From the NCBI GenBank assembly GCA_013290125.1, contig JABCYQ010000003.1, forward strand, positions 1 through 64,000: DNA of 64,000 bases, written 5' to 3'. The notes beneath the pieces were generated by a model that had not been told where the DNA came from, ran no database searches, and saw only the letters and a list, made by a program, of their open reading frames with translations. The stretch is from Vulcanimicrobiota bacterium. GTDB taxonomy: Bacteria; Vulcanimicrobiota; Vulcanimicrobiia; Eremiobacterales; Eremiobacteraceae. Position 1 is the stretch's first letter; every line of letters starts with the position of its first letter. Positions 17,535 to 26,024 of this stretch are shown piece by piece. The position numbers and the translations under genes were made by a program.

Positions 17535-17852
17535 TTGAAAATGCTGCTCGCCCTAGCGCTCGCCACCTCCATGACCGCATCGGCCACCGCCGGCAAAGTC
17601 GCGATCAAAGACTACGCGTTCCAGAAGCCGTCCATCACGGTCGTCGCCGGATCAACCGTGACGTGGACGAACAGTGACGACGACCCACATACCGTCGTCG
17701 CCGATGACAAGTCATTCGACTCGATGGGCTTGGGGCAAGGCGACGTCTGGTCGCACACCTTCGCCAAGCCCGGCACCTATCATTACCACTGCGGCGTTCA
17801 TCCATTCATGAAAGGCACCGTCGTCGTCACGGCGGCGGCGAAACACGTATGA
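17535..17852 (+). CDS. Secreted cupredoxin (plastocyanin/amicyanin-like, 105 aa)
   Basis: A small type-1 copper protein. It has a signal peptide (MKMLLALALATSMTASATAG), then the cupredoxin core. The first ligand is the His in DDDPHTVV, and the C-terminal ligand cluster is CGVHPFM (Cys, His, Met), all consistent with an electron carrier. AGGAG at 17521-17525 lies 9 nt before TTG 17535, which is preferred over ATG 17541; the mature protein is the same either way. The stop overlaps the next gene start by 4 nt. Confidence 0.9.
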   Translation: MKMLLALALATSMTASATAGKVAIKDYAFQKPSITVVAGSTVTWTNSDDDPHTVVADDKSFDSMGLGQGDVWSHTFAKPGTYHYHCGVHPFMKGTVVVTAAAKHV

Positions 17853-18760
17853 AGCGCGACGAATTTCTCGAATGCATGGCGTGGGGCGGCACGGGCGTGG
17901 TCTACGGTCTGACCAGCTCCGGCCTCGTCGGTCGCTCGCTGGCCGACGCAAGCGCCGTACCGCTCTCGGCCGCAACGCGGACGTTCGTGCAGATCAGCGA
18001 CAGCCATATCGGCTTCAACGGTAAGGCGAACGACGATGTGGTCGCGACGTTCCAACAGGCGATCGACAAAATCAACGCTCTTCCGGTCGCTCCCGAGTTC
18101 GTGATCCATACCGGCGACCTGACGCACTTGTCCAAGCCGAACCAGCTCGACACCGTGAAGCAGATGCTCGGCACGATAAAGACCGGTGCCTTCTACGCGG
18201 TGCCGGGCGAACACGATGTCATCAACGACAACGGGGATCAGTTCTTCAAACTTTTTGGTCGCGGTTCCTCAGACCGCTGGTTCAGCTTCGACGCGGCCGG
18301 CGTCCACTCGCTCGCGCTGACCAACGTCGTCGGCATCACGAAGGGCGGCATCTTGGGCCGCGATCAACTCGAGTGGGCACGCGCAGATCTCGCCAAACAG
18401 TCGTCCGATACGCCGATCGCGATCATGGCTCACATCCCTTTGTACGCCGTCTATCCCGACTGGGGTTGGACGACGGACGATCAGTCGGAGCTGCTCGACA
18501 TGCTGCGCCGATTCGACAGCGTGACGGTGTTGAACGGCCACATCCACCAGGTACTTTCTAAGACCGACGGTAAAATCACGTTTTACACCGCGGCGAGCAC
18601 TGCGTTTCCGCAGCCTGCGCCCGGCAGCGCGCCGAAACCAGGTCCGCTCGCAGTCCCGGCCGGCGACCTTGCGAAACTGCTCGGTATCCGGACGGTAAGC
18701 ATCGTTGAAGGTTCGCACCAGATCGCGGTCGTCGACGAATCGCTCGCCAAGCAGAATTGA
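17849..18760 (+). CDS. Exported calcineurin-like metallophosphoesterase (303 aa)
   Basis: A dinuclear-metal phosphoesterase. The motif series is intact: QISDSHIGF, HTGDLTHL, VPGEHD (Glu replaces the commoner Asn of GNHD), MAHIPL and NGHIHQV. Residues 1-35 form a hydrophobic export signal. It is translationally coupled to the cupredoxin gene (ATGA overlap) and followed 7 nt later by an ECF sigma gene. The substrate is unknown. Pairing of this phosphoesterase with a cupredoxin suggests a shared periplasmic role, which is inference from context. Confidence 0.9.
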   Translation: MKRDEFLECMAWGGTGVVYGLTSSGLVGRSLADASAVPLSAATRTFVQISDSHIGFNGKANDDVVATFQQAIDKINALPVAPEFVIHTGDLTHLSKPNQLDTVKQMLGTIKTGAFYAVPGEHDVINDNGDQFFKLFGRGSSDRWFSFDAAGVHSLALTNVVGITKGGILGRDQLEWARADLAKQSSDTPIAIMAHIPLYAVYPDWGWTTDDQSELLDMLRRFDSVTVLNGHIHQVLSKTDGKITFYTAASTAFPQPAPGSAPKPGPLAVPAGDLAKLLGIRTVSIVEGSHQIAVVDESLAKQN

Positions 18761-18767
18761 CGTATAG

Positions 18768-19328
18768 ATGATCTCGGCCGATTCGTCGCGCGACCTCATC
18801 GCGAGGCTCGCGCGCGGTGACCAAGGCGCGCTCGCAGAAGCCTACGACCGCTTCGCCGGGCGCTGTCGCGAAGTCGCATATCGCGTTTTGCGCGACGACG
18901 CGCTCGCCGAAGACGCGGTGCAAGAAGCGTTCGCCGCTCTGTGGCGCCGGCGAGACGGTCTCCTCGTGCGCGCTGCCGGCATCGCGCCGTGGCTCGTCGT
19001 CGTCACCCGCAACGCCGCGCTCACATCGCTGCGCGCGGACACCAGGCGCCGCCTGCGCGAAGATCGAGAAGCCGTCGACGTGACATCGGCATCGCGCGAA
19101 CTCGATCCGTCCGAGGTGGTCTCCGGCGAAGATGCCGCTGCGCAGGTCCGAACCGCGCTCGACGGCCTCCCGGTCGAACAGCGCGACGTGATCAAGCTCG
19201 CATACTTCGAGCGCCTCACGCTCGTGCAGGTCGCCGAGCGCACGGGCGCGCCGCTCGGCACGGTGAAGCGCCGCGCGCAGCTTGCGTTAGCGCGCCTTGC
19301 CAAAATTCTGAACGGTGGTGCCCAGTGA
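18768..19328 (+). CDS. ECF-type RNA polymerase sigma factor (186 aa)
   Basis: Regions 2 (ALAEDAVQEAFAALWRR, then APWLVVVTRNAALTSLR) and 4 (LPVEQRDVIKLAYFERLTLVQVAE, ending LGTVKRRAQLALARL) are both clear. Length is typical. It overlaps the downstream anti-sigma gene at GTGA (19325-19328), indicating a coupled pair. It closely follows the metallophosphoesterase, so the cupredoxin operon probably carries its own regulator. Confidence 0.93.
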   Translation: MISADSSRDLIARLARGDQGALAEAYDRFAGRCREVAYRVLRDDALAEDAVQEAFAALWRRRDGLLVRAAGIAPWLVVVTRNAALTSLRADTRRRLREDREAVDVTSASRELDPSEVVSGEDAAAQVRTALDGLPVEQRDVIKLAYFERLTLVQVAERTGAPLGTVKRRAQLALARLAKILNGGAQ

Positions 19329-19960
19329 CGCGACATCCCTACGACGACATCGAATCGTTCGTCCTCGGCGAACTCGAACCCGATCGCGCTGATGTGGTCC
19401 TCGACCACGCTGACGGCTGTGCGACGTGCGCGGTTCTGCTTGCTGAGGCGGTCAGAGGGTCGGCCGCTTTGGCCAACCCGCTGGCGGAGCGGTCCGGCAG
19501 CGCGTCACTCCGTTCGATTCCGAGCGCTTCGGCCATGACGCGTGCCTGGCCGATCATCGCATCGCTTGCCGCTGCGGCGTGTCTTGCGCTCGTCGTCTGG
19601 AACATCGATTTGCGATCGAACACGTCGGCGCTTGCGCCAACGCCAGTCGCGGCGCTCGTGCACTCGCACTTCGTGCACCATCCGCTCGTCAGCGCGTCCG
19701 GCAAAGAATCGGCAAAGGCGATCGTCGCTGCGGATGGGTCATGGGTCTACGTCGTGGCGGACCAGCTCACTCCCGAACTGACGTACGCGGTCTGGCTGAC
19801 GGAAGGCGGCCGCAGCACTCGACTCGGCGCGTTCGCCGCCGACTCTGTCGGCGAAGGCAGCGCGTTCTTCAAGACGCCGAAGTCTAAGCTGCAGGCGATC
19901 GCGGTCGCACCCGACGGTGAGGATCCGGCTGCGTCGAGCTCAGCGCTGCGCTGGCCGTAG
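19325..19960 (+). CDS. Anti-sigma factor, RskA-like with zinc-finger domain (211 aa)
   Basis: The GTG start at 19325 overlaps the sigma stop codon. The N-terminal domain has an intact HxxxCxxC (HADGCATC), a single transmembrane helix follows (WPIIASLAAAACLALVVW), and the periplasmic part is an anti-sigma-K-like beta domain (YVVADQLTPELTYAVWLTEG). It is expected to hold the preceding sigma factor at the membrane until an envelope signal releases it. Unlike the anti-sigma-like protein at 9366-10568, the zinc motif is complete. Confidence 0.9.
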   Translation: MTRHPYDDIESFVLGELEPDRADVVLDHADGCATCAVLLAEAVRGSAALANPLAERSGSASLRSIPSASAMTRAWPIIASLAAAACLALVVWNIDLRSNTSALAPTPVAALVHSHFVHHPLVSASGKESAKAIVAADGSWVYVVADQLTPELTYAVWLTEGGRSTRLGAFAADSVGEGSAFFKTPKSKLQAIAVAPDGEDPAASSSALRWP

Positions 19961-20034
19961 CAAGTGCATTAGACCGACTCGCACGGCAGGACGGCGGCCC
20001 GCCATTGCGAACGCGTCCGCCCGGAGGTGCGGTC

Positions 20035-23000
20035 ATGCGTGAGCGATTGGCGGCTGCTGCTTTAAGCTTTGCTATCATTCTACTATGCGGGTCTTGGGCG
20101 GCGCGAGCCGATGAAGCTACCGCAATGCCAGGACCAAGTCCAAGTGCGACGCCGACATCTCCGTTTGCCGGTCTGAAATGGCGCTCCATCGGACCAGCTG
20201 CGGCCGGCGGGCGCGTGTCCGCGGCCGTTGGCAGCGCACTCGATCCTTTCCTTTACTATGTCGGAACCGCGGGCGGCGGAGTGTGGAAGAGCGTGAACGG
20301 CGGCGCCACGTGGAATCCCGTCTTCGATAAGACGGGCATCGCGGCGATCGGCGACGTCGCGATCGCGCCGTCCACGGACAGCATAATCTGGGTCGGTACC
20401 GGCGAAGCGAATCCTCGCAACGACATCTCGTACGGAAACGGCGTCTATAAATCGGTCGACGGCGGCAAGACTTGGATGCACATGGGGCTCGATGACACGC
20501 GCCAGATCGCGCGAATCGTCATCGATCCAGCCAATCCGGACCATGTGCTCGTCGGTGCACTCGGCGACGTTTTCCGCGATTCAAACGCGCGCGGCGTCTA
20601 CGAGACGACCGATGGCGGGAAGACCTGGCGGCAGACGCTCTTCGTCGGACCGCAGAGCGGCATCTCCGACATGGCGATGGATCCAAAGGACCCGCGCACC
20701 GTCTATGCAGGCGTGTGGCAATTCCGGCGCGTGCCGTGGACATTCACGAGCGGTGGGCCGGACGACGGCCTTTACAAATCCGTGGACGGCGGCGCGACGT
20801 GGGCGAAGCTTGCCGGCAACGGTCTCCCCTCGGATGTGCTCGGCCGCATCGCCCTTGCGATCGCGCCGAGCGATCCGCGCCGCATCTATGCGCTGATCCA
20901 ATCGCAGCAAGGATTTTTGTGGCGCTCGGATGACGGCGGCGCGACGTGGACGATGGAGAACGACAACACCTTGATCGATCAGCGGCCGTTCTACTTCAGC
21001 CACATCGCGGTTGATCCGTCGGACCCCGATCACGTCTATTCGGTCTCCGAGATGGCGTCGCAGAGCAAGGACGGCGGCAAGACCTTCACGACATTTGCCG
21101 ACGAAGTCCACGTAGACTACCACTCGATCTGGATAGCGCCGAACGATGCGAAGCGCATCTTGCTCGGTGAAGATGGCGGCTATGCGCTCAGCGTCGATGG
21201 CGCGCAGACCTGGTCGTTTTCGCGCAATCTCGCGATCGGGCAGATCTATCACGTAGGTTTGGACAACGCGCAGCCGTACAACGTCTGCGGCGGATTCCAG
21301 GACAACAACGGCTGGTGCTCGCCGTCGAACAGCCTCGACCGCGACGGGATCACAAACGCGTACTCCATGCCGGTGATCGGCGGCGACGGCGAGTGGGTCG
21401 TCCCCGACCCCGCAAATCCGAACCTCGTGTGGGCCGACCTCGAAGACGGTGTCGTTCACATCTTTGACAGGACGACGCACGAGAGCTACGATGTCGAACC
21501 GGCGCCGGGTGCGTTCGGAACGTTCGACTACGCTGCGGCGAAGTATCGCTTCAATTGGGATTCACCGATCGCGTTCGCGCCGTGGGATCCGCACACCGTC
21601 TGGTACGGCGGCGACGTCATCTTCCAATCGCACGACGAAGGCCGGCATTGGGCGGTGATCAGCCCGGACCTCACGCTGAACGACAAGTCGCATCAGATCG
21701 CGCCCGGGGGACCGATCACGAAGGACGTCTCGGGGGCGGAATACAGCGACACGATTCTCGACATCGAGGGTTCGCCGATCACGCGTGGAGAGATCTGGGC
21801 CGGCACCGACGATGGTCTGATCCAATTGACGCGCGACGGAGGCGCGCATTGGCGTAACGTCACGCCGTCCGGCGTCGCGCCGTTCGGCAGAGTCGAAACG
21901 ATCGCGCCGTCTCGATTTGCGGCGGGCACGGCATTCGCACTCGTTGACCGACACTTCTCGGGGGACACCGCGCCATACGTCTTCGAGACTACCGACTTCG
22001 GCAAGACGTGGACGTCGATCGTGGGTGACCTTCCGCAGGATCAATTCGTGCGGACCGTGCGCCAAGATCCGGTCGACCCGAACATGCTGTACGCGGGCAC
22101 GGAGCTCGGGGTCTTCGTCTCGTTCGATCGAGGCAAGCGCTGGCAATCGCTGCAGTTGAATCTGCCGCCAGCGTCCGTACAGGATATCCGCTTTCAAGAG
22201 CGCGACGGCGCCGTCGTTATCGGCACGCACGGACGGTCGGCGTGGGTCCTCGACGACGCGCGGCCGCTCCAAGAATTCGCTGCTGCGAGCGCTTCCGGTC
22301 GCTATGTCTTCGCGCCGCGTCCGGTTATCTTGTTCCAGCGCGGTGCGATGACGGAAGGATTGTACACGGAATATTCGGCGTCGAACCCGCCCTCCGGCGC
22401 CGTGATCAATTACTATCAGTCGAAACCCGCAAAGCAAGCTCCGGTCATCGAGATCCTCGACGCGCGCGGACATCTGATCCGAACAGTATCGGGCTCACAT
22501 CCGGTCGGTCCCGATCGCACGATGACACCCTACGTCACAAACGATGCCGGATACAATCGTTTCGTTTGGAATCTCCAAGGGAATCCGCCGCCGGCGTGGA
22601 CCACCGCGCCGTCGAAAGATGCCCGGTTCGAGGAAGGCGGTGTCGGCGTCGTACCCGGATCCTATACGGTGCGCGTCTCGTTCGACGGGCAGACGATTTC
22701 GAAGCCTCTTTCGATCGTGCCCGATCCGCGTTTGCGCTGGACACAAGCGGACTATCAAAAACGGCACGACTTCGTCGAGTCCGTCTATGTCATGTACGGC
22801 GCAGTGAATCTCGCGCTCGACGACATCGACGCCACGGAGACCAAACTCGACGCGAAGATCACGGCGGCCAAAAGTTCCGCCTCATCTTCGACCCAGCTCG
22901 CGGCTCTGCAAGCCGCGGCCGACGCCGGACTCGCGCTGCGCAGTCGATTGAGCGCCGGCTACAAGAACGACGAAGACTCGATCAATCAGGCCGGCGCCTT

Positions 23001-23154
23001 GCGGGAGCAGATCCAAGGCCTGTTGTTCGGTGTCTTCGGTTCGCAGGGCCCGCCGATCGGCACGCACTATGCGTTGGAGGCGAAGGTCCGCACGGTTTAC
23101 GACAAGGCCATGGCGGACTACAAAGCCTGGTCCAACTCGACGAAGCCGCTCTGA
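20035..23154 (+). CDS. Secreted VPS10/sortilin-like BNR-repeat propeller protein (1039 aa)
   Basis: The start at ATG 20035 is supported by GGAGGT 7 nt upstream and a signal peptide (about 1-25). Two propellers contain many Asp-box turns (SVDGGKTWMHMG, SDDGGATWTMEN). A C-terminal beta domain follows (about 780-900), with helical segments at the end. This matches the large sortilin/glycosyl-hydrolase-like family common in environmental bacteria; glycosidase activity is unproven. It begins 74 nt after the anti-sigma gene in the same direction. A distant paralogue lies at 38107-41046. Confidence 0.85.
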   Translation: MRERLAAAALSFAIILLCGSWAARADEATAMPGPSPSATPTSPFAGLKWRSIGPAAAGGRVSAAVGSALDPFLYYVGTAGGGVWKSVNGGATWNPVFDKTGIAAIGDVAIAPSTDSIIWVGTGEANPRNDISYGNGVYKSVDGGKTWMHMGLDDTRQIARIVIDPANPDHVLVGALGDVFRDSNARGVYETTDGGKTWRQTLFVGPQSGISDMAMDPKDPRTVYAGVWQFRRVPWTFTSGGPDDGLYKSVDGGATWAKLAGNGLPSDVLGRIALAIAPSDPRRIYALIQSQQGFLWRSDDGGATWTMENDNTLIDQRPFYFSHIAVDPSDPDHVYSVSEMASQSKDGGKTFTTFADEVHVDYHSIWIAPNDAKRILLGEDGGYALSVDGAQTWSFSRNLAIGQIYHVGLDNAQPYNVCGGFQDNNGWCSPSNSLDRDGITNAYSMPVIGGDGEWVVPDPANPNLVWADLEDGVVHIFDRTTHESYDVEPAPGAFGTFDYAAAKYRFNWDSPIAFAPWDPHTVWYGGDVIFQSHDEGRHWAVISPDLTLNDKSHQIAPGGPITKDVSGAEYSDTILDIEGSPITRGEIWAGTDDGLIQLTRDGGAHWRNVTPSGVAPFGRVETIAPSRFAAGTAFALVDRHFSGDTAPYVFETTDFGKTWTSIVGDLPQDQFVRTVRQDPVDPNMLYAGTELGVFVSFDRGKRWQSLQLNLPPASVQDIRFQERDGAVVIGTHGRSAWVLDDARPLQEFAAASASGRYVFAPRPVILFQRGAMTEGLYTEYSASNPPSGAVINYYQSKPAKQAPVIEILDARGHLIRTVSGSHPVGPDRTMTPYVTNDAGYNRFVWNLQGNPPPAWTTAPSKDARFEEGGVGVVPGSYTVRVSFDGQTISKPLSIVPDPRLRWTQADYQKRHDFVESVYVMYGAVNLALDDIDATETKLDAKITAAKSSASSSTQLAALQAAADAGLALRSRLSAGYKNDEDSINQAGALREQIQGLLFGVFGSQGPPIGTHYALEAKVRTVYDKAMADYKAWSNSTKPL

Positions 23155-23169
23155 TTCGACGGGACCTCC

Positions 23170-23236
23170 TGAAGGGGCCGACTTTACGTCGGCCCTGGCC
23201 AATACAACCTGGGCCGATATAAAATCGGCCCCTTCA
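23170..23236. repeat. BIME-like palindromic element, copy E (complete)
   Basis: Both hairpins are present: TGAAGGGGCCGAC / TTTAC / GTCGGCCC, a spacer of about 19 nt, then GGGCCGAT / ATAAA / ATCGGCCCCTTCA. The second stem shows a compensated change (GAT/ATC instead of GAC/GTC), evidence that pairing is maintained. It starts 15 nt after the stop of the sortilin-like gene. Confidence 0.88.
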
Positions 23237-23251
23237 ACGTGCGGGCAAACG

Positions 23252-23305
23252 TTGACAAGGAAGGTTCTGGCGTGCTATCGTAACTCCATCACCTAATTAC
23301 TTAGG
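23252..23305 (+). promoter_or_regulatory. Promoter and BlaI-type operator (site 3) of blaI-like/M56 operon 2
   Basis: TTGACA (23252-23257) and an extended -10, TGCTATCGT (23273-23281), form a plausible promoter. The 14-bp dyad CCTAATTACTTAGG (23292-23305) lies at about +5 to +18, between promoter and start codon, as expected for an autoregulated repressor. It shares the core CTAnTTAnnTA with sites 1 and 2. Confidence 0.7.
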
Positions 23306-23319
23306 TATGGAGGCTTCCC

Positions 23320-23706
23320 TTGGCCAGACCCCGCTCCCGGATGCTCACCGAAGTCGAGCAGCAGCTCATGGAGATCATCTGGTCGCGCGGCCGCGCCACG
23401 GTCGCGGAGGTCGCCGACACGCTCGCGCAGACCAAGCCTGTCGCCTTCAACACCGTCCAGACCACGCTGCGGATATTGGAAGATAAGGGCTTTCTTAAGC
23501 ACACGACCCTCGGCCGTGCATTCGTCTACGAGGCGGCGGTCAAACGCGACCAAGCATCCACCACCGCGCTGCGTCATGTGCTCGGACGGTATTTCAACGA
23601 TTCACCCGAACTACTCGCCCAGACTCTGCTCAAATCGCGCGGACTTTCGAAGGGCGAGCTGACCCGCATCGAAGCGCTGGTCGCTGAAGCGAGGAAGCGG
23701 ACATGA
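23320..23706 (+). CDS. BlaI/MecI-family transcriptional repressor 2 (128 aa)
   Basis: Winged-helix repressor: LTEVEQQLMEIIWSRGRATV, then the recognition region AFNTVQTTLRILEDKGFLKH and a C-terminal dimer helix. TTG 23320 is chosen because GGAGG ends 6 nt upstream; ATG 23341 would remove the N-terminal basic residues. The stop overlaps the M56 gene (ATGA at 23703-23706). It is a diverged paralogue of the repressor at 14567. Confidence 0.92.
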   Translation: MARPRSRMLTEVEQQLMEIIWSRGRATVAEVADTLAQTKPVAFNTVQTTLRILEDKGFLKHTTLGRAFVYEAAVKRDQASTTALRHVLGRYFNDSPELLAQTLLKSRGLSKGELTRIEALVAEARKRT

Positions 23707-26024
23707 TCAACGATATCGTCGCGTCGCTGTTGAACGCCACGTGGCAGGGCGTCGTGCTTTTCGGCTTCGTCTGGACGCTGATCCGCATCGCGCGCCGTTC
23801 GAGCGCTTCTACACGCTACGCCCTCTGGTTCGCCGTACTGATCGCGACTGCCGCGCTGCCCGCGATCGACTTCGCCGTGGCCGCAAATCACTCCGCGACT
23901 CGCATCCCTACTGTCGCCTCGGTAGAGCCCAACGTTTCGACGCGGCACGCGCGCACGACAATGCTCAGCGATATTCCGCGGGCTCACGTCGCTATGCGCG
24001 AACAGCAGCACATTCAGCCGTTCGTCACGCCGACCGAGCCAAAACCAAATCCCCTCTCGGGCGTGACCGATAGAGTCGCCACCGCATTTGGCCTGGTCAT
24101 GTCGGCGCTGCAGCGTTTCGCGATCCCGATCTTCATCGCGTGGTCGACCATCGCGGTGCTGCTCATCGCCCGCCTCTTCTTCTCTTTCGTCAGACTGATG
24201 CGCATCAAGCGCGAGCTTGTGCCATGTCGCGACTCCGTCATTCTTTCGGTGACGCAAGGCTCTTCGCGACCAGTCGACGTCGGCGTATCATCCGAGCTTG
24301 CGATGCCATGCTTGCTCGGATTCTCGCGCCCCGTCATAGCTCTGCCGCGCGCACTCGTCGTGGAGTTGCCGACCGCCGATCTCGCTCGCATCGTCCGCCA
24401 CGAACACGCGCATGTGCGGCGCTGGGACGATTTCGGCAATGCCTTGCAGCAGATCGTGAAGTCCGTGTTCTGGCTCAGTCCGGCCATGCACTTGATCTGC
24501 CGGACGCTCGATATCGAGCGCGAGATCGCCTGCGACGACTTCGCCGTCGTGCCGCTCGACGAGCGCGTCCAGTATGCGAAGTGCCTGACGCATCTCGCAG
24601 TCGACGCCTTCGAGCGGGCGCGCCCGCTTCCGGCGCCCTGTCTCTTCTTCAACCGCAAACAGCTCTTGGTCCGCGTCGAGCGCCTGCTTGAACGCGGCCA
24701 CAACGGCGCGACCACGATCGCGCGGCAGGCCGGCTACGGCGTGGCAATCCTCGCGGTCGCGGTGATCGCTGTGGCGCGCTTCCAGCTTCCGGTGATCGCC
24801 GCCGCGCCGCTCGTTCCTGCGACGGCAGCCGCAAATCCGGTCGCTCAGGCGCCGGTAGCATCGACGCTGGTCGCTCCGGTGCCGGAAGCATTGACGCTGG
24901 TCGCTCCGGCGCGAGGAGCGTTGATGCCGGTAGTTGCGCCGCACGTGCTCGCACCTCACGCGGCTTCGCTCACCGCCCATGGCTTCGCCACGGCCATCGC
25001 AAGGCTGGCGCCTCACGCGGCCGGCATGACAGCAGCGACGGCTGCGATCTCGGCGGCCGCCGCGACTATGTTCACCGCAACGCACGCAAGGGCGATGGCG
25101 ATGGCGAGACGCTTTGCCTCGAACGCAGCGCCGCTCGTCGCCGTTCGCGTCGCAGTTGTGGCAGACGCCATGGCGCCGATCGCGATGGCCGACGCACACG
25201 CCATGGCATCGGCTCGGGTATCGCCATCGACGAGCGACCTGCTCGACGCGCTTGCAAAGGCGGGTTACCCGACGTTGCCGGTCGATGATCTCATCCGGCT
25301 CAAAGACGTCGGCGTCGACGGCGATCTCGTATCGGCGGCCGTCGCGTACGGCGGGTCCCGCCCAAGCGCCGATCAGCTCGTCCGGCTCGCGTCGGTCGGC
25401 GTAGACGGCGCATACCTTCGAAGCCTGCCGAATCTTGGAATCTCGCACATGGATCTCGATGCCGTCGTCCGGATGAAGTCCATCGGGATAGACCCCGCGT
25501 ACATCCGCGACATGGACGCCGTGCTGAAAGCTCGTCCGACGATCGACGACCTGATCCGCTTGCGCTCCGTCGGCGTCGATCCGGGTTACGTCCGCAACAT
25601 GAATGCTGCCTTGAACACAAATACGTCGATCGATGATCTCGTCCGCTTGCAGGCGGAAGGATTGGATCCCGGCTTCGTGCGCGACGTGTACTCAGCTTTG
25701 AACGCCCGGCCTGCACTCGACGACCTCATTCGCCTGCGCTCGGTGGGGATGGACCCCGCTTACATACGCAACATGGATCTCGCGCTGAACATGCGGCTGA
25801 CACTTGACGACCTCGAACGCCTCCGGTCGGTCGGCGTGGACGCTGGCTACGTCCGGTCGTTTCAAGTGCTTGGCTATAACAAGCTCAGCGCTGACGATCT
25901 AATCCGTCTCCGGTCGGTCGGTGTCGACGCAGACTACGTCCGAATGCTGCGAAGCAAAGGGATCGGCGCTTCAACGCCGCTCTCAGTCGACGAACTCATC
26001 AGACTTCGATCGGCAGGCGTATGA
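23703..26024 (+). CDS. M56 (BlaR1-like) membrane metallopeptidase with C-terminal 29-aa repeats (773 aa)
   Basis: The N-terminal M56 domain has zinc-binding HEHAH (H233/E234/H237), the DIEREIACDD motif and membrane helices on both sides. An Ala/Val/Pro-rich low-complexity segment (about 370-510) links to nine units of a 29-residue repeat starting near residue 528, of the form DDLIRLRSVGVDPGYVRNM. The repeats are probably helical and replace the usual beta-lactam sensor. The last unit is cut after RLRSAGV by the stop codon. The stop overlaps the next gene by 4 nt; that gene carries the same repeat, which suggests the two proteins work together. Confidence 0.9.
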   Translation: MINDIVASLLNATWQGVVLFGFVWTLIRIARRSSASTRYALWFAVLIATAALPAIDFAVAANHSATRIPTVASVEPNVSTRHARTTMLSDIPRAHVAMREQQHIQPFVTPTEPKPNPLSGVTDRVATAFGLVMSALQRFAIPIFIAWSTIAVLLIARLFFSFVRLMRIKRELVPCRDSVILSVTQGSSRPVDVGVSSELAMPCLLGFSRPVIALPRALVVELPTADLARIVRHEHAHVRRWDDFGNALQQIVKSVFWLSPAMHLICRTLDIEREIACDDFAVVPLDERVQYAKCLTHLAVDAFERARPLPAPCLFFNRKQLLVRVERLLERGHNGATTIARQAGYGVAILAVAVIAVARFQLPVIAAAPLVPATAAANPVAQAPVASTLVAPVPEALTLVAPARGALMPVVAPHVLAPHAASLTAHGFATAIARLAPHAAGMTAATAAISAAAATMFTATHARAMAMARRFASNAAPLVAVRVAVVADAMAPIAMADAHAMASARVSPSTSDLLDALAKAGYPTLPVDDLIRLKDVGVDGDLVSAAVAYGGSRPSADQLVRLASVGVDGAYLRSLPNLGISHMDLDAVVRMKSIGIDPAYIRDMDAVLKARPTIDDLIRLRSVGVDPGYVRNMNAALNTNTSIDDLVRLQAEGLDPGFVRDVYSALNARPALDDLIRLRSVGMDPAYIRNMDLALNMRLTLDDLERLRSVGVDAGYVRSFQVLGYNKLSADDLIRLRSVGVDADYVRMLRSKGIGASTPLSVDELIRLRSAGV

